A stretch of DNA of 64,000 bases from Haematobacter massiliensis (GCF_000740795.1 NZ_JGYG01000009.1:1-64000), one strand, 5' to 3'. Counted from the stretch's first letter, positions 32,791 through 42,561 are shown. The notes: a model not told the origin generated them from the sequence alone. A program made the numbers and translations.

Positions 32791-34566
32791 ATGACCGACC
32801 AGACCCTCGCGCCCGCAATGACATCGCCGCCCCCGCCCGTCCGGCGGCAGCGTCGGCTGCCGCTTCTCTGGCTGGCCCTGCCGGCTCTGGTGTTTCTGGC
32901 CGTATGGTTCCTCTGGCCGGTGGGCCAGATGATGACGGTGGCGTTTCAGGACAAGCAGGGGGCGTTCAGCCTGGAGGGCTTCCAGAAGCTCGTCTCCTCC
33001 CCGCTGTATCAGCGGGTGCTTCAGACCACCTTCACCATCGCCTTTCAGGTGACGGTGATCTGCATCCTGCTGGGCTATCCGCTGGCCTACTGGCTGGCGA
33101 AGCAGCCGCCGCGACGGCAGCGGATATTGCTGATGCTGGTGCTTCTGGCGTTCTGGACGAGTGCGCTGGTCAAGAACTTCTCCTGGCTGGTGCTGCTGGG
33201 CCGGAACGGCGTGGTCGCCGCTGCGATGAATGCGCTCGGCCTGCCGGGAGGCGATGGGCTGCTGTTCTCCCGCCCGACAGTCGTGCTGGGGATGGCGCAT
33301 ACGATGCTGCCGCTCGGCGTCGTGACGATGATGCCGGTGCTCAATCAGATCGACAAGCGCCTGACGCCCGCCGCCGCCACGCTGGGTGCGACGGGGGCGC
33401 AGGCGTTCTGGCGCATCTACCTGCCGCTGTCCATGCGGGGGGTTGCAACGGCGGCCTTGCTGATTTTCGTCATGTCGCTGGGCTTCTTCATCACCCCCGC
33501 CCTCATCGGCTCACCCAAGGAAACACTGATCGGCCAGATGATCATCTCGCAGATCAACCAGCTTCAGAACTGGCAGTTCGGCGCGGTGCTGGCGCTCGTG
33601 CTGATGGGAAGCACCCTGCTCGCCATCCTGCTGTTCGACCGGGTGTTCGGCATTTCCTCCATCGCCGGGGGCGGGGCGCGCCCACGGCCGCCGGAGAGCC
33701 TGTTCCGCCGTCTGGGACTGGGGTTGGCCACAGGGCTGGGGGAGGGTTTTGCGAAGGTGGAGCATCTCTGGGCAAGGCATCTTCGGGGTCTGCCGGGCGG
33801 AAGGCTGCTCGATGTCTATGCCTGGGGGCTGATCTTCGTGCTGCTGTTCCCGGTCGTGGGCTTCTTCCCGATGGCCTTCACGGCGGGCGAATTCATGACC
33901 TTCCCGCCCGAAGGCTTCAGCCTGCGCTGGTTCGAGACCTTCTTCAACTCCCCCCTCTGGCTTGCGGCGATGACGCGCTCCTTCGCCGTGGGCCTTGCGA
34001 CCGCGGTGGTCACCGTGGTGCTGGCGGGCCTTGCCGCGCTCGCGGTGGTGCGGGGCGGAAGCCGCCTGGCGGGGCCGCTGTTCCTGCTGTTCATGGCGCC
34101 GATGGTCGTGCCCACGATCGTTATCGCCATGTCGCTTTTCTACGTTTTCGCGCAGTTCCAGATGGTCGCCACCAATGCCGCGCTGATCGTCGGGCATTCG
34201 GTCATCGCGCTGCCCATCGTGTTCGTCGTCCTTCTCGGCACGTTCAAGGGCCATGACTGGCGGCTGGATCAGGCGGCGGCGACACTGGGCGCGCCCCCGC
34301 TTGCCATCGCGCGGCGCATCACCCTGCCGCTGGTCGCGAGCGGGCTTGTCGTCGGGTTCATCACCGGCTTCCTGCAGTCCTTCGAGGAACTGACCATCGC
34401 CATGTTCGTCGGCGGCGGCCTCGTCACCACTCTGCCCAAGCAGATGTGGGATGACATTCTCTTCCAGGTGAACCCGACGCTGGCCGCGGCCTCCGTCGTG
34501 GTGACGGTGATCGTGGCGCTTCTGTTTCTGGCAATGGAGCTCATGCAGGGGCGAGTCCGACGCTGA
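32791..34566 (+). CDS. Fused ABC permease (PotB-like plus PotC-like)
   Basis: A 591-residue inner-membrane protein made of two binding-protein-dependent permease domains in one chain. The first spans about residues 20-285, with EAA loop PAAATLGATGAQAFWRIYLPLSMRG. The second spans about 330-590, with EAA loop LDQAAATLGAPPLAIARRITLPLVASG. Most spermidine/putrescine systems encode these separately; fusions of this kind are known from iron and some polyamine-type importers. ATG 32791 follows AAGGAAGCCGAGAG. The 3' end overlaps the convergent FUSC gene by 26 bases. Confidence 0.92.
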   Translation: MTDQTLAPAMTSPPPPVRRQRRLPLLWLALPALVFLAVWFLWPVGQMMTVAFQDKQGAFSLEGFQKLVSSPLYQRVLQTTFTIAFQVTVICILLGYPLAYWLAKQPPRRQRILLMLVLLAFWTSALVKNFSWLVLLGRNGVVAAAMNALGLPGGDGLLFSRPTVVLGMAHTMLPLGVVTMMPVLNQIDKRLTPAAATLGATGAQAFWRIYLPLSMRGVATAALLIFVMSLGFFITPALIGSPKETLIGQMIISQINQLQNWQFGAVLALVLMGSTLLAILLFDRVFGISSIAGGGARPRPPESLFRRLGLGLATGLGEGFAKVEHLWARHLRGLPGGRLLDVYAWGLIFVLLFPVVGFFPMAFTAGEFMTFPPEGFSLRWFETFFNSPLWLAAMTRSFAVGLATAVVTVVLAGLAALAVVRGGSRLAGPLFLLFMAPMVVPTIVIAMSLFYVFAQFQMVATNAALIVGHSVIALPIVFVVLLGTFKGHDWRLDQAAATLGAPPLAIARRITLPLVASGLVVGFITGFLQSFEELTIAMFVGGGLVTTLPKQMWDDILFQVNPTLAAASVVVTVIVALLFLAMELMQGRVRR

Positions 34567-36472
34567 TCGGGCCACCCGAACCGCCATTGGAGAGGTCGCC
34601 CCCGAGCCGGAAGAAGTCCATGTCCTGTTCCAACCCGTCTGCGGCGGCCCGGAGCAGCCGGACATCCGCCGATGGTTGTGCGGCAAGTGCCTCTGCGCCC
34701 TTCCTCAGCGCCCGGGCGGCCTTGCCGGGGTCCCGGTCCAGCCGGGACAAACGCTCCAGCAGAGCGCGCACAAGGCGGGCCTGATGCGGGGCAAGCGGCA
34801 AGGCAGCGAGGTCGTGCAGATGCAGGATCGCCCGCCCGAGCGTCAGGACCGCCAGACCTCCATCCGCCTCCCGGACAGACGCGCGCTCAAGCTTCTCCGA
34901 CCAGCGGACAAGCCGCAGAACCCGGTGATGAAGCCGTGCCCGCCAGACGGACGCCCGGCGTGCCGCCTGCGGATCCCGTGCGAGATGCGTCAACTCCCTC
35001 ACCATCGTCTCGCGCAGCATTGTCAGCCGCCGAACACCGTCCACCGGATAGATCAGCCGGAACGCCACCAGCCCGGCGAGCGGACCCAGCACCACGGCCA
35101 CCGCGGCGGTGAGGGAGCCGGGAAGGCTCATCGCGAGCGGCCAGACGGGTTGCAGCATCAGCAAGACGACCATGTTGTAGTCATAGGCGGCCTGCCCCAT
35201 CCGCCGCTGCGCCATCAGCAGCGCACCGATGAGGATCGCCGGCATCATGAGCAGGATGAGACCGAACTCCCCCGAGGCGAAGGGCCAGAGCAGCCATCGG
35301 ACAGCCAGCGCCCCCAAGGCGCCCAGCGCCTGCCCGAGCAACACGGTGCGGAGCGTCACAGCGGGATTGTCAAAGGTCGAAAAGACCGAGGTCATGATGG
35401 AGGCACCCAGCATCATGTAAGCGCCAAAGGACCAGCCGGTGACGATCCAGATGCCGCCCACAACCAGCATGGTCACCACGGCGCGGATCGCGGCCTCACG
35501 CCCGCCCCGCCAGTCGCGGTGGACAGGCGCGGGATCGGCGCGCGCTGCCTCCTGCCACGGCGCGTCGGCCAGGGCCGTCAGGGCACGCGCCAGCGAAGGC
35601 CCTGCCGCGGCCGCGGCCGCGCGTAGGGCGGGCGAGATATCTTCCCCCCGGTCGATGGCGGCGGCAGCGGTGTCCAGCGCCGCCGCCGTTTGCGCATCCC
35701 CCGCGCGCGGAGCGCGCCCCGCCCGTTCGGACCTGAGCCAGAGCATAAGTCCCACCTGCCCCGACAGGAGCCAGCGGGTCGCCCGCGCACTCCTGCGGGA
35801 GCGTGGGGAGCCGGCGGTGGCGGTGTCCAGCGTATCCTCGATCGACGCCATTTCGGAGAGGAGGGCCGTCGCCTCCCGGGCATCTGCAGGCGCACCGCGG
35901 AGCGTGGCGGCTGCCGCCGTCAGCAGACGACGGGTGAGCGCCCTGACGCGGGCATATGGTTCCGAAGGGTCGGCGGCGCGCCCGAAGAGCCAACCGACGG
36001 CCAGCGCGATGGCGACGCCGACCAGCACCGTCGCCATCCTGTCCAGCCCGAGATGCAGGACAGTCTCGGGATGTCCGGTATCCAGCAGCGCGACCATTGC
36101 CGCGGAATAGCCCGCCAGCATGGCCCCGTAACCCGCGAACCCCCGGATGACATTTCCGAGCCCCGCACAAAGCCCGAGCCAGAGGGCGATTCCCACGACG
36201 AGAACCACCATATCTCCACCGGAGACCACCATCAGCCCCATGCCGAACAGCGCGCCGACAACGGTTCCCAGAAACCGGTTGGCGGCCTTTTCAAGAAGCT
36301 GTCCCCGCACCGGCAGCGTCGCCGCCCAAACCGACATGGCCGACCACTGCGGATGCTCCAGCCCCAATGCCCAGGCCACGATCAGCGACAGGCACGCCGC
36401 CAACGCCGTCAGCCCGGTGAAGCGGAGCCGCGCCGCGTCGATGCCCAGACGGGAAAGAATGAGAGCCGTCAC
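34541..36472 (-). CDS. FUSC-family membrane protein (aromatic-acid/fusaric-acid efflux type)
   Basis: A 643-residue inner-membrane protein with two clusters of hydrophobic helices (about residues 20-165 and 345-480) separated and followed by soluble helical domains, the AaeB/YccS/FUSC layout. Recognisable are HPQWSAMSVWAATLPVRGQLLEKAANRFLGTVVGALFG near residue 40. AaeB-like members export aromatic carboxylates with a periplasmic adaptor, but no adaptor or outer-membrane gene is adjacent. It is coupled to an upstream MarR gene by a four-base overlap. Confidence 0.85.
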   Translation of the reverse strand: MTALILSRLGIDAARLRFTGLTALAACLSLIVAWALGLEHPQWSAMSVWAATLPVRGQLLEKAANRFLGTVVGALFGMGLMVVSGGDMVVLVVGIALWLGLCAGLGNVIRGFAGYGAMLAGYSAAMVALLDTGHPETVLHLGLDRMATVLVGVAIALAVGWLFGRAADPSEPYARVRALTRRLLTAAAATLRGAPADAREATALLSEMASIEDTLDTATAGSPRSRRSARATRWLLSGQVGLMLWLRSERAGRAPRAGDAQTAAALDTAAAAIDRGEDISPALRAAAAAAGPSLARALTALADAPWQEAARADPAPVHRDWRGGREAAIRAVVTMLVVGGIWIVTGWSFGAYMMLGASIMTSVFSTFDNPAVTLRTVLLGQALGALGALAVRWLLWPFASGEFGLILLMMPAILIGALLMAQRRMGQAAYDYNMVVLLMLQPVWPLAMSLPGSLTAAVAVVLGPLAGLVAFRLIYPVDGVRRLTMLRETMVRELTHLARDPQAARRASVWRARLHHRVLRLVRWSEKLERASVREADGGLAVLTLGRAILHLHDLAALPLAPHQARLVRALLERLSRLDRDPGKAARALRKGAEALAAQPSADVRLLRAAADGLEQDMDFFRLGGDLSNGGSGGPISVGLAPA

Positions 36473-36921
36473 CGCTCATCCTCCTGCATGCAAGCGATGC
36501 GGCGTTCGATACGCTCCATCGCTTCCAGAAGACGTCCGAGATCATCTGGGTCGAGATCCTCCAGCATCTCCCGCTCCGTCCGCTCCAGAACGGCCTCGAT
36601 CTGCCGGACTGCGTCCTCCCCCGCGGGTGTGAGATAGAGCTGGCGGGAGCGGCGGTCAGCCGGGTCGGGCCGGCGTTCGAGCAGACCCCGCTCCGACAGG
36701 ATATCGAGCAGCCGCACCAGGCTTGATCCGTCTATACCCACACGCTCCGCGAGATCCTTCTGGCTGATCCCGCCCCCCGAGAGGCTGAGGTGCACAAGAG
36801 GCGGCCAGGTGGCATCCGCCATCCCGATCTCCGCCAGTCGAAGGTCAAGCTCACGCCGCCATCGGCGCGCGGTTCGGGAAAAGACGAAGCCGAAACGGGA
36901 AAGAGGAGTATCGTCACGCAT
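36469..36921 (-). CDS. MarR-family transcriptional regulator
   Basis: A 150-residue MarR protein. The winged-helix region (LVHLSLSGGGISQKDLAERVGIDGSSLVRLLDILSERGLLERRPDPADRRSRQLYLT) fills residues 42-100, including the wing DPADRRSRQL. MarR proteins commonly repress an adjacent efflux gene and release DNA on binding a phenolic ligand. The four-base overlap with the FUSC gene and the palindrome just upstream support that arrangement here. Confidence 0.9.
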   Translation of the reverse strand: MRDDTPLSRFGFVFSRTARRWRRELDLRLAEIGMADATWPPLVHLSLSGGGISQKDLAERVGIDGSSLVRLLDILSERGLLERRPDPADRRSRQLYLTPAGEDAVRQIEAVLERTEREMLEDLDPDDLGRLLEAMERIERRIACMQEDER

Positions 36922-36933
36922 GCCAGAAATATG

Positions 36934-36954
36934 GCATACAATTAATTTGAATGC
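36934..36954. promoter_or_regulatory. Candidate MarR operator
   Basis: An imperfect 21-base palindrome with arms GCATaCAA and TTTGaATGC around an AT-rich centre (eight of ten pairs match). It begins 13 bases upstream of the MarR start codon, inside the short gap to gltS, in the only AT-rich stretch nearby. Confidence 0.55.
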
Positions 36955-36971
36955 AATCTATCTGGTCGCCG

Positions 36972-38189
36972 CTATCCCAGCAGCCAGACGAAGACAGAGA
37001 TGATGGCCGCATTCGCAAGGTCGATGAAGAACCCGCAGACGAGCGGCACGATGACAAAAGCCGCATGCGCAGCCCCGTATTGCCGCGCCACCGCCGTCAT
37101 GTTGGCGATCGCCGTGGCGGTGGAGCCGAGCGTGATGCCGCTGAAGCCCGATGAAATCACCACGCTCTCATAGTCTCGTCCCATCACGCGGAAGACGACA
37201 AAGACGGTATAGACCAGCGTCAACGCGATCTGCACCGCCAGTGCGACCGTCACGAAGCCCAGAACATCCGCCAGCGCCCAGGGCTTCAGCCCCATCAGCG
37301 CCATGACAAGAAACAGCCCCAGCGCCAGTTCCGACAGAAGCGCCATCGCGCGCCTCATCCCCGGCCACTGGCGGCTCACCCGGCCCCGCAGCCCGCGCGG
37401 AAGCAGCGCACGAATAAGTATGCCGGCGACAAGACAACTGACAAAGGCGGGAAGCGTGATTCCGGTGAGCGAGATCACGCCATGCAACGCCTGTCCTGCC
37501 ATGACCGTCACATCCAGCAGCAGCACCGCCCATAGCACCGACATGTAATCCAGCGGCGGCGGATTCTCGTGCGCGGCGCCGATTTCCAGCCGCTTGTCCT
37601 CCGACGGTCGCACCCGGTAGCGGGCCATCAGAAAGGCCGCCATCGGCCCGCCGATGAGGCAGGCCGCAACCAGCCCAACCGTATTGGAGGCGACACCAAG
37701 TTCCAGAGCCGTGCCGATGCCGTGTTGCGTCTCCAGAATCGGCGCCCAGGCGAGTGTGGTTCCGACACCGCCCGTCAGCGGGATGGAGCCGACCAGCAGC
37801 CCCTCCAGTGCCGGGCGCCCGAAAATCAGCGCGATCAGCACCCCGGCAACGTTCTGAATGACCATGAAAGCTACCGAAATGCCTGTCAGCACCAGAAGGG
37901 GCCGCCCGCCCTCCCGCAGCGCCCGGATATCTGCGTTCAGTCCGATCCCGGCAAAGAACACGAGCAAAAGGAAATCCCGCGCCCCAAGCTGCATCTCGAG
38001 GTCGATCCCCCAGACCATGTGGAGGATCGTGACGACGGCGATGAAGGCCAGCCCTCCCGCAACCGCCTCCGGGATGGAATACCGGCGCAGCAGCGACCAG
38101 CGCAGGGTGAGTATCTTGCCCACGATGAGCAGGAACACCGCCAGGGTGAAAGAGAGATGCGCATCGACCTGCAACACCTGGAGCGGCAT
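36972..38189 (-). CDS. gltS: Sodium/glutamate symporter GltS
   Basis: A 405-residue inner-membrane protein with about ten hydrophobic segments and the two GltS reentrant-loop regions: VGSIPLTGGVGTTLAWAPIL near residue 133 and SSGFSGITLGSTATAIANMTAVA near residue 345. It imports glutamate with sodium. It stands alone. The upstream region (38190-38733) holds the repeats described below. The short gap on the other side, 50 bases, holds the MarR operator. Confidence 0.92.
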   Translation of the reverse strand: MPLQVLQVDAHLSFTLAVFLLIVGKILTLRWSLLRRYSIPEAVAGGLAFIAVVTILHMVWGIDLEMQLGARDFLLLVFFAGIGLNADIRALREGGRPLLVLTGISVAFMVIQNVAGVLIALIFGRPALEGLLVGSIPLTGGVGTTLAWAPILETQHGIGTALELGVASNTVGLVAACLIGGPMAAFLMARYRVRPSEDKRLEIGAAHENPPPLDYMSVLWAVLLLDVTVMAGQALHGVISLTGITLPAFVSCLVAGILIRALLPRGLRGRVSRQWPGMRRAMALLSELALGLFLVMALMGLKPWALADVLGFVTVALAVQIALTLVYTVFVVFRVMGRDYESVVISSGFSGITLGSTATAIANMTAVARQYGAAHAAFVIVPLVCGFFIDLANAAIISVFVWLLG

Positions 38190-38309
38190 GAAGGGATCTC
38201 CGCTGACGGCCGTTCAGGAAAGCCTAGGGCCCGGACCTGAAGCATGCAAGGGAACCCGAGCCTCCAGCTGGCGACGGCGGATGCCCGGTGGAGGAGCCCG
38301 CCATGAAGA

Positions 38310-38720
38310 GCCATCCCATCGGTTGACGACCATGGGGTACCGGCGGCAGAAACGCGAGTCTGCGACGCAAGTCTGCGGGTCATCCCCCCAATAAGCGTCT
38401 CGCCCCCACGGACAACACCGGCGGCAGAGGGGCAAGGGGGACCTCTACCGGGCATCGCCCAAGGGCATCCCGCCTTGATCACGACGGCGCGCCGCGCCGC
38501 GCGCAGGTCTGCGTCGGAGGGCAAGTCTAACGGACGTCTCTCAGGAGGCATCCCGCCTTGACCGCCACAGGCGCGGGTGGCGGCAGCAGGTCCGCGACGA
38601 AGGGACATCTGCCGCGCCTCCTCCCCTCCAGCAGACATCCCGCCCTTGACCCTGAGAGGGAGCGGGGCCAAGACTGCGCGGGCCGCGGCCAGCCGCGCAT
38701 CTGCTGACCTGCATCCGGAT
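38310..38720. repeat. Degenerate tandem repeat region, period about 83-86
   Basis: GGCATCCCGCCTTGA is repeated exactly at 38464-38478 and 38547-38561, and as ACATCCCGCCCTTGAC near 38634. A second block follows each copy: AGGTCTGCGTCGGAGGG (38506), AGGTCCGCGACGAAGGG (38589) and a worn form near 38672. Older, weaker copies lie near 38312 (CATCCCATCGGTTGAC) and 38380. The repeats fill the gap between the gltS start and the aldehyde dehydrogenase gene. The motif differs from arrays 1 and 2 and the period is longer, so I do not call it CRISPR. Confidence 0.6.
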
Positions 38721-38733
38721 GAGAGGAACCATC

Positions 38734-40167
38734 ATGACTGCCTATACAGACGTCCAGCTCCACATCGACGGCGACTGGTGCGATGGAACGGGCGGGTGGA
38801 TCCCCGTCGTCGATCCCGCAACGGAAGAAGAGATCGGCCGCGTCGCCTGGGCCAAGCAGGCCGACCTGGACCGCGCGCTTGCCGCCGCCGAGAAGGGTTT
38901 CGAGATCTGGAAGAATACCGGGGTCATGGACCGGGTGAAGGTCATGCGCAAGGCGGCGGCGCTGCTCAGGGAGCGGGCCGACGACATCGCCTGGAAGATG
39001 ACCCGGGAACAGGGCAAACCGCTCGCCCAGTCCAAGGGCGAGATCCTTGCTGGCGCGGAAACCATCGAATGGTTCGCCGAGGAAGGCCGCCGCACCTATG
39101 GCCAGGTCATCCCCTCCCGCCAGCCCGGGGTGATGCAGATCACCATGAAGCTTCCCGTGGGGCCGGTCGCCGCCTTCACGCCTTGGAACTTCCCGATCAA
39201 CCAGGTGGTGCGCAAGCTCTCCGCCGCAGTGGCGACGGGCTGCTCCATCATCGTGAAGGCCCCGGAGGAGACGCCCTCCTCCCCCGCCGAACTGATCCGC
39301 TGCTTCATCGATGCCGGCGCGCCTGCGGGCGTCATCAACCTTGTCTATGGGGTGCCTGCGGAGATCTCCGAATATCTCATTCCGCATCCGACCATCCGCA
39401 AGGTGACCTTCACCGGCTCAACCCCCGTCGGGAAACAGCTCGCGGCACTTTCCGGGCAGAGCATGAAACGCGCGACCATGGAGCTTGGCGGCCATGCGCC
39501 GGTCATCGTGGCGGAGGATGCGGATATCGAGAAGGCGATCTCGCTGATGTCCGTGCACAAGTTCCGCAATGCCGGGCAGGTCTGCGTCTCTCCGACCCGT
39601 TTCCTTGTTCAGGAAAAGGTGGCCGATGCGTTCATCGACGGCTTTACCGAAGCAGCGAAGGCCGTGAAGGTCGGCAACGGGCTCGAAAAGGGCATGGATA
39701 TGGGTCCGCTCGCCAATGAGCGCCGCATTCCGGCCCTTCAGGCGCTGATCGGCGATGCCGTGGAGCATGGCGCGCGGCTGACTACGGGTGGCCAGCGGAT
39801 CGGCAACAAGGGCTATTTCTTCGAGCCGACCGTGCTGGCCGATGTGCCGACCGAGGCACGGATCATGAACGAGGAGCCTTTCGGCCCCGTCGCCGTCGTG
39901 AACCGCTTCGGCGATCTGGATGAGGCGATCGCGGAAGCCAACCGCCTGCCCTACGGTCTTGCCGCCTATGCCTTCACCCGCACCTCCGCCACGGCAGACC
40001 GGCTGTCGCGCGAAGTGGAATCGGGAATGCTGGCGATCAACCATCTCGGCCTTGCCCTGCCGGAAGTGCCGTTCGGCGGCATCAAGGATTCGGGCTATGG
40101 CACGGAAGGCGGCTCCGAAGCGCTGGAAGCCTATGTCGAAACCCGTTTCATCACGCGCCTGGGGTAA
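38734..40167 (+). CDS. NAD(P)-dependent aldehyde dehydrogenase (succinate-semialdehyde dehydrogenase-like)
   Basis: A 477-residue cytosolic aldehyde dehydrogenase. Blocks in order: [22 protein letters not shown] near residue 145 (cofactor site), [11 protein letters not shown] near 228, the catalytic Glu in [11 protein letters not shown] near 253, and the catalytic Cys in [12 protein letters not shown] near 286. Closest in feel to the GabD branch, but aldehyde specificity is uncertain. AGAGGA lies seven bases before ATG 38734; the ATG at 38719 is less likely. It is single, with an LysR gene convergent downstream. Confidence 0.9.
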   Translation: MTAYTDVQLHIDGDWCDGTGGWIPVVDPATEEEIGRVAWAKQADLDRALAAAEKGFEIWKNTGVMDRVKVMRKAAALLRERADDIAWKMTREQGKPLAQSKGEILAGAETIEWFAEEGRRTYGQVIPSRQPGVMQITMKLPVGPVAAFTPWNFPINQVVRKLSAAVATGCSIIVKAPEETPSSPAELIRCFIDAGAPAGVINLVYGVPAEISEYLIPHPTIRKVTFTGSTPVGKQLAALSGQSMKRATMELGGHAPVIVAEDADIEKAISLMSVHKFRNAGQVCVSPTRFLVQEKVADAFIDGFTEAAKAVKVGNGLEKGMDMGPLANERRIPALQALIGDAVEHGARLTTGGQRIGNKGYFFEPTVLADVPTEARIMNEEPFGPVAVVNRFGDLDEAIAEANRLPYGLAAYAFTRTSATADRLSREVESGMLAINHLGLALPEVPFGGIKDSGYGTEGGSEALEAYVETRFITRLG

Positions 40168-40206
40168 CACAGGCGGTAAACAAGGCGCGGGGGTCGCCCC
40201 CCGCGT

Positions 40207-40240
40207 CCTCTGCGGCGCGAGAGGACGGGTGCCGCAGAGG
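40207..40240. terminator. Hairpin after the aldehyde dehydrogenase gene
   Basis: CCTCTGCGGC (40207-40216) pairs perfectly with GCCGCAGAGG (40231-40240) over a 14-base loop. It lies between convergent genes, so it could end transcription from either side. No T-run is present. Confidence 0.5.
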
Positions 40241-40301
40241 CCTCTGCTCCCAGGCGTCGACAGGCCGCGCGGCCCTCAACGCAGTCGCGGACCAAGGCCG
40301 C

Positions 40302-41228
40302 TCACTTTCCCAGAAGTTCCATTCGCTGGGCGAGACCTTCGCGGCAACGCTGAACCATGAAGTCCACGAACAGGCGGATCTTCGGATCCCGGAGCCGCCG
40401 ATGCGGCGTCAGGCAGGAGAGATGGATGGCGAGCGGCGGCGTTGCCTCCGCCACCGCGACGAGCGCGCCCGAGGCAAGGTGCCGCGCCACTTCGAACACC
40501 GGCTTCATCACGATACCACGCCCGGCCAGCGCCCAGCCCGTCAGCACGTCGCCGTCATCGCTCTCATAGGGGCCGGAGACCTGGAACCGCTCCGGTCCCT
40601 CCGGTGTCATCAGCGTCCACCGAAACTCCCGCGCGCCCGGAAAGCGCAGGTTGAGGCAGGCATGGCGATCCCGGACCAGCGCGAGTCCGTCCGCCGGATT
40701 TCCCCGCGCCGCGATGTAAGCAGGCGCGGCACAGAGAAGCCTCGGGCATTCCGCGATCACCCGCACCTTCAATTCGCTGTCCTCCAGCCGGCCAAGGTGG
40801 AAGGCCACGTCCAGCCCCTCCCCCGCCATGTCCACACCGCGGTCGCTCAGCCGCATACGGATGTCAACGCGGGGGTGCATGTCGTGGAATTCGGGCACGA
40901 AAGGCGCGATGAGCCGCCGCCCCACCCCCAGCGGTGCCGCGACGAATACCGTGCCCTGTGGCGTGTTGGCGGCGTCCCTCACCTCCGCCTCTGCCGCCTC
41001 CATCGCTTCCAGCAGCCGAAGCGCGCCTTCATAGAAGATCCGGCCCGATTCCGTCGGTGTCAGGGTCCGGGTGGTGCGATTGAACAACCGGGTATCGAGA
41101 TGCCGCTCCAGATCGGAAATCCGCGCCGATGCGACGGCGGGAGAGGTGCGCTGATCCCGCGCGGCCGCACTCATGCTGCCCAATTCATAGACACGGACGA
41201 ACATGCGGACGTTCTCGACATAGGCCAT
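40302..41228 (-). CDS. LysR-family transcriptional regulator
   Basis: A 308-residue LTTR with an N-terminal helix-turn-helix (VRMFVRVYELGSMSAAARDQRTSPAVASARISDLERHLDTRLFNRTTR, about residues 7-54) of the CrgA/AaeR-like group, followed by the effector-binding domain. It is divergent from the urate oxidase gene puuD across 103 bases; the AT-rich TTATCGAATTAA near 41268-41279 in that gap could be its site. Regulation of puuD is inferred from position only. Confidence 0.88.
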   Translation of the reverse strand: MAYVENVRMFVRVYELGSMSAAARDQRTSPAVASARISDLERHLDTRLFNRTTRTLTPTESGRIFYEGALRLLEAMEAAEAEVRDAANTPQGTVFVAAPLGVGRRLIAPFVPEFHDMHPRVDIRMRLSDRGVDMAGEGLDVAFHLGRLEDSELKVRVIAECPRLLCAAPAYIAARGNPADGLALVRDRHACLNLRFPGAREFRWTLMTPEGPERFQVSGPYESDDGDVLTGWALAGRGIVMKPVFEVARHLASGALVAVAEATPPLAIHLSCLTPHRRLRDPKIRLFVDFMVQRCREGLAQRMELLGK

Positions 41229-41331
41229 GGGTTATTTTGCGCCGGATTTTGAAGGTGCTGGGAGATTTATCGAATTAACAGGAAGGTCGCCCCCGGTATA
41301 GCCTGCCCGGCGCATAGCCGGGAGTTTGCCA

Positions 41332-42561
41332 ATGTTCGATCTAACCGTCCTCGGGGAATGGCTGGAATTTGCCATCCGCTGGCTTCACGTGGTGACGGCG
41401 ATCGCATGGATCGGATCGTCCTTCTATTTCATCGCTCTCGACCTCGGCCTGCAGAAGGCGCCGGGCATGCCGGAAGGCGCGCATGGGGAGGAATGGCAGG
41501 TCCATGGCGGCGGATTCTACCATATCCAGAAATATCTCGTGGCGCCGGAGCGGCTGCCCGAGCACCTCACCTGGTTCAAGTGGGAGAGTTACTTCACCTG
41601 GATGTCGGGGTTCGCGCTGCTGGCAGTGGTCTATTATCACGGCGCGTCGCTGTTTCTCGTCGATCCGTCGGTGGCGGATATCCCGGCCTGGGGGGCGATC
41701 CTGATCTCGCTCGGCTCTCTCGGCTTCGGGTGGCTGGCCTATGACCTGATCTGCAAATCCAAGTTCGGCGATGATAACACGCGCCTGATGGTCCTGCTCT
41801 ATGTGCTGCTGGTCTGCATGGCCTGGGGTTACACGCAGGTCTTCTCAGGCCGCGCGGCGCTGCTGCATCTGGGCGCTTTCACCGCGACGATCATGTCCGC
41901 CAACGTGTTCATGACCATCATTCCCAATCAGAAGATCGTGGTGGCAGACCTGAAGGCCGGACGCACGCCCGATCCGAAATACGGCAAGATCGCCAAGCAG
42001 CGCTCGACCCATAACAACTACCTGACGCTGCCGGTCATCTTCCTGATGCTGTCGAACCACTATCCGCTCGCCTTCGCCACCGAATACAACTGGCTGATCG
42101 CGAGCCTCGTGTTCCTCATGGGGGTGACGATCCGTCACTATTTCAACACGATGCACGCCCGGAAGGGCCAACCCAACTGGACCTGGGCGGTAACGGCGGT
42201 GATCTTCCTCGTGATCGCCTGGCTTTCCACCGCGCCGATGTTCCGTACCGATCCGCCGGATGAGGTGCTGCTGCAGGGCGGGGCCGCGAAATTCGCGCAG
42301 GCGGAGGGGTTTCAGCAGGTCTCCGACATCGTGATGGGGCGCTGCTCCATGTGCCACGCGGCAGAGCCGGGCTATGAGGGTATCCTGTGGGCACCGCGCG
42401 GCGTGCGGCTGGATACCCCCGGCCATATCGCGCGGCAGGCCAAGGACATATACCTGCAGTCGGGCGTCACCCATGCGATGCCGCCCGCCAACGTCTCCTT
42501 CATGGAGCCGGAGGAGCGTGCCCGGATCATCGCCTGGTATCGCGCCGCCAACGGATCCTGA
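41332..42561 (+). CDS. puuD: Membrane urate oxidase with C-terminal cytochrome c (PuuD)
   Basis: A 409-residue protein. The N-terminal part (about 1-300) has eight or so membrane helices with conserved histidines (WLHVVTAIAWIGSSFYFIALD, GGGFYHIQKYLVAPERLPEHLTWFKWESYFTWMSGF). The C-terminal part (about 315-405) is a cytochrome c domain with CSMCHAAEP as the haem site and a later Met in THAMPPANVSFM. This matches PuuD, which oxidises urate to 5-hydroxyisourate and passes electrons to the respiratory chain. The ATG at 41332 has GGAG seven bases upstream. No other purine genes are visible in the window. Confidence 0.92.
   Translation: MFDLTVLGEWLEFAIRWLHVVTAIAWIGSSFYFIALDLGLQKAPGMPEGAHGEEWQVHGGGFYHIQKYLVAPERLPEHLTWFKWESYFTWMSGFALLAVVYYHGASLFLVDPSVADIPAWGAILISLGSLGFGWLAYDLICKSKFGDDNTRLMVLLYVLLVCMAWGYTQVFSGRAALLHLGAFTATIMSANVFMTIIPNQKIVVADLKAGRTPDPKYGKIAKQRSTHNNYLTLPVIFLMLSNHYPLAFATEYNWLIASLVFLMGVTIRHYFNTMHARKGQPNWTWAVTAVIFLVIAWLSTAPMFRTDPPDEVLLQGGAAKFAQAEGFQQVSDIVMGRCSMCHAAEPGYEGILWAPRGVRLDTPGHIARQAKDIYLQSGVTHAMPPANVSFMEPEERARIIAWYRAANGS

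Noticed and set aside
38310-38720. Calling the third repeat region a CRISPR array
   Set aside because: The unit is about 84 bases with two conserved blocks per unit, and only two copies are exact. This does not fit a repeat-spacer pattern.
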